From: Paralcaligenes sp039935015
GTDB taxonomy: Bacteria; Pseudomonadota; Gammaproteobacteria; Burkholderiales; Burkholderiaceae_B
Length of the DNA: 21,311 nt
Assembly: GCA_039935015.1 (NCBI GenBank)
Contig: JBDTLC010000184.1
Coordinates: 1-21,311 of the forward strand
Direction of reading: 5' to 3'
In this document: positions 21,114 through 21,311 of the stretch, one piece after another
How positions within the stretch are numbered: position 1 is the stretch's first letter
Layout of the letters: each line of letters opens with the position of its first letter
Program-made: the position numbers and the translations under genes
The notes under the pieces: generated by a model
What the model was told of the DNA's origin: nothing
Databases searched by the model: none
Seen by the model: the letters and a program-made list of their open reading frames with translations, nothing else

Positions 21114-21311
21114 TCAATTCTTAAATGCACTGCCCGGCCACAATTTGGGGGCAGCGCGGGCATACTGAACGGGATAGACCAAGTCTTCTCCTAACACACG
21201 AGCTGCTTCATAAGGCCAATGAGGATTATCAATAAAGGCACGTGCCAAGGTCACTGCATCGGCCGCACCCGAGACGAGAATTTCTTCTGCTTGCTGAGCG
21301 GTAACAATCAT
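21114..21311 (-). CDS. NADH:flavin oxidoreductase / old yellow enzyme family, C-terminal fragment (cut by window edge)
   Basis: 65 residues up to the window edge: an in-frame Met-Ile-Val-Thr start at the edge is internal, not the gene start. The segment AEEILVSGAADAVTLARAFI followed by DNPHWPYEAARVLG and VYPVQYARA is the typical C-terminus of YqjM-type old yellow enzymes (TIM barrel, FMN-binding end with LARAFIDNPHWP). Family members are about 370 residues, so most of the gene lies outside. It converges on the histidine kinase gene, with 49 nt between the stop codons and no clear terminator hairpin. Confidence 0.85.
   Translation of the reverse strand: MIVTAQQAEEILVSGAADAVTLARAFIDNPHWPYEAARVLGEDLVYPVQYARAAPKLWPGSAFKN

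Overview
The window looks like chromosomal DNA of a moderately GC-rich betaproteobacterium. The transporter, autotransporter, LtaS-like sulfatase and old-yellow-enzyme genes fit Burkholderiales, probably Alcaligenaceae (Bordetella/Achromobacter/Pusillimonas-like). This placement is inferred from gene content and protein style, not from a database search.

Left part (1-4145). The window opens inside a branched-chain amino acid type ABC importer on the minus strand, with a periplasmic binding protein followed by a LivH-type permease cut by the edge. A divergent plus-strand unit holds an LTA synthase-family membrane sulfatase/phosphotransferase and a 40-residue membrane microprotein with a strong ribosome binding site.

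Autotransporter (4180-10509, minus). One 2109-residue classical autotransporter has a signal peptide, about 530 residues of PGRS-like Gly/Asn-rich sequence, a passenger with strand-loop-strand (PATR-type) repeats, and a C-terminal beta-barrel ending in Phe.

tRNA-Pro island (10748-13827). A tRNA-Pro(UGG) gene is the target of a small integrated element of about 2.7 kb. Its ends are marked by a 53-bp duplication of the tRNA 3' part (2 mismatches). Inside are a small hypothetical gene, an intact higBA toxin-antitoxin pair with a near-consensus promoter, and a tyrosine integrase killed by three lesions. Both ends carry paired TGTAC repeats with an 11-bp period that look like integrase arm sites. 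Just outside the right end lie the displaced tRNA terminator and an IS200-type transposase remnant.

Protealysin/emfourin locus (13864-18459, minus). Five genes lie head to tail: a 713-residue Cys-rich protein with a carboxypeptidase-regulatory-like N-terminus, an emfourin-like M4 peptidase inhibitor, a protealysin-like M4 metallopeptidase with an extra C-terminal domain, a 77-residue protein that is a free-standing copy of that extra domain, and a 118-residue Pro/Ala/Ser-rich protein. No member has an evident signal peptide. This is the most novel-looking part of the window: a protease, its probable inhibitor, and a detached copy of its C-terminal domain in one operon.

Regulators (18639-21064). 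Upstream is an AraC-type regulator with a receiver-like domain whose phosphoacceptor Asp is replaced by Glu. Divergent from it are a small ORF and a soluble histidine kinase with an RsbRD-like N-terminus. Direct repeats 21 bp apart upstream of the protease operon are candidate AraC-type sites, so these regulators may control the protease genes. The window ends in the C-terminus of an old yellow enzyme-type oxidoreductase.
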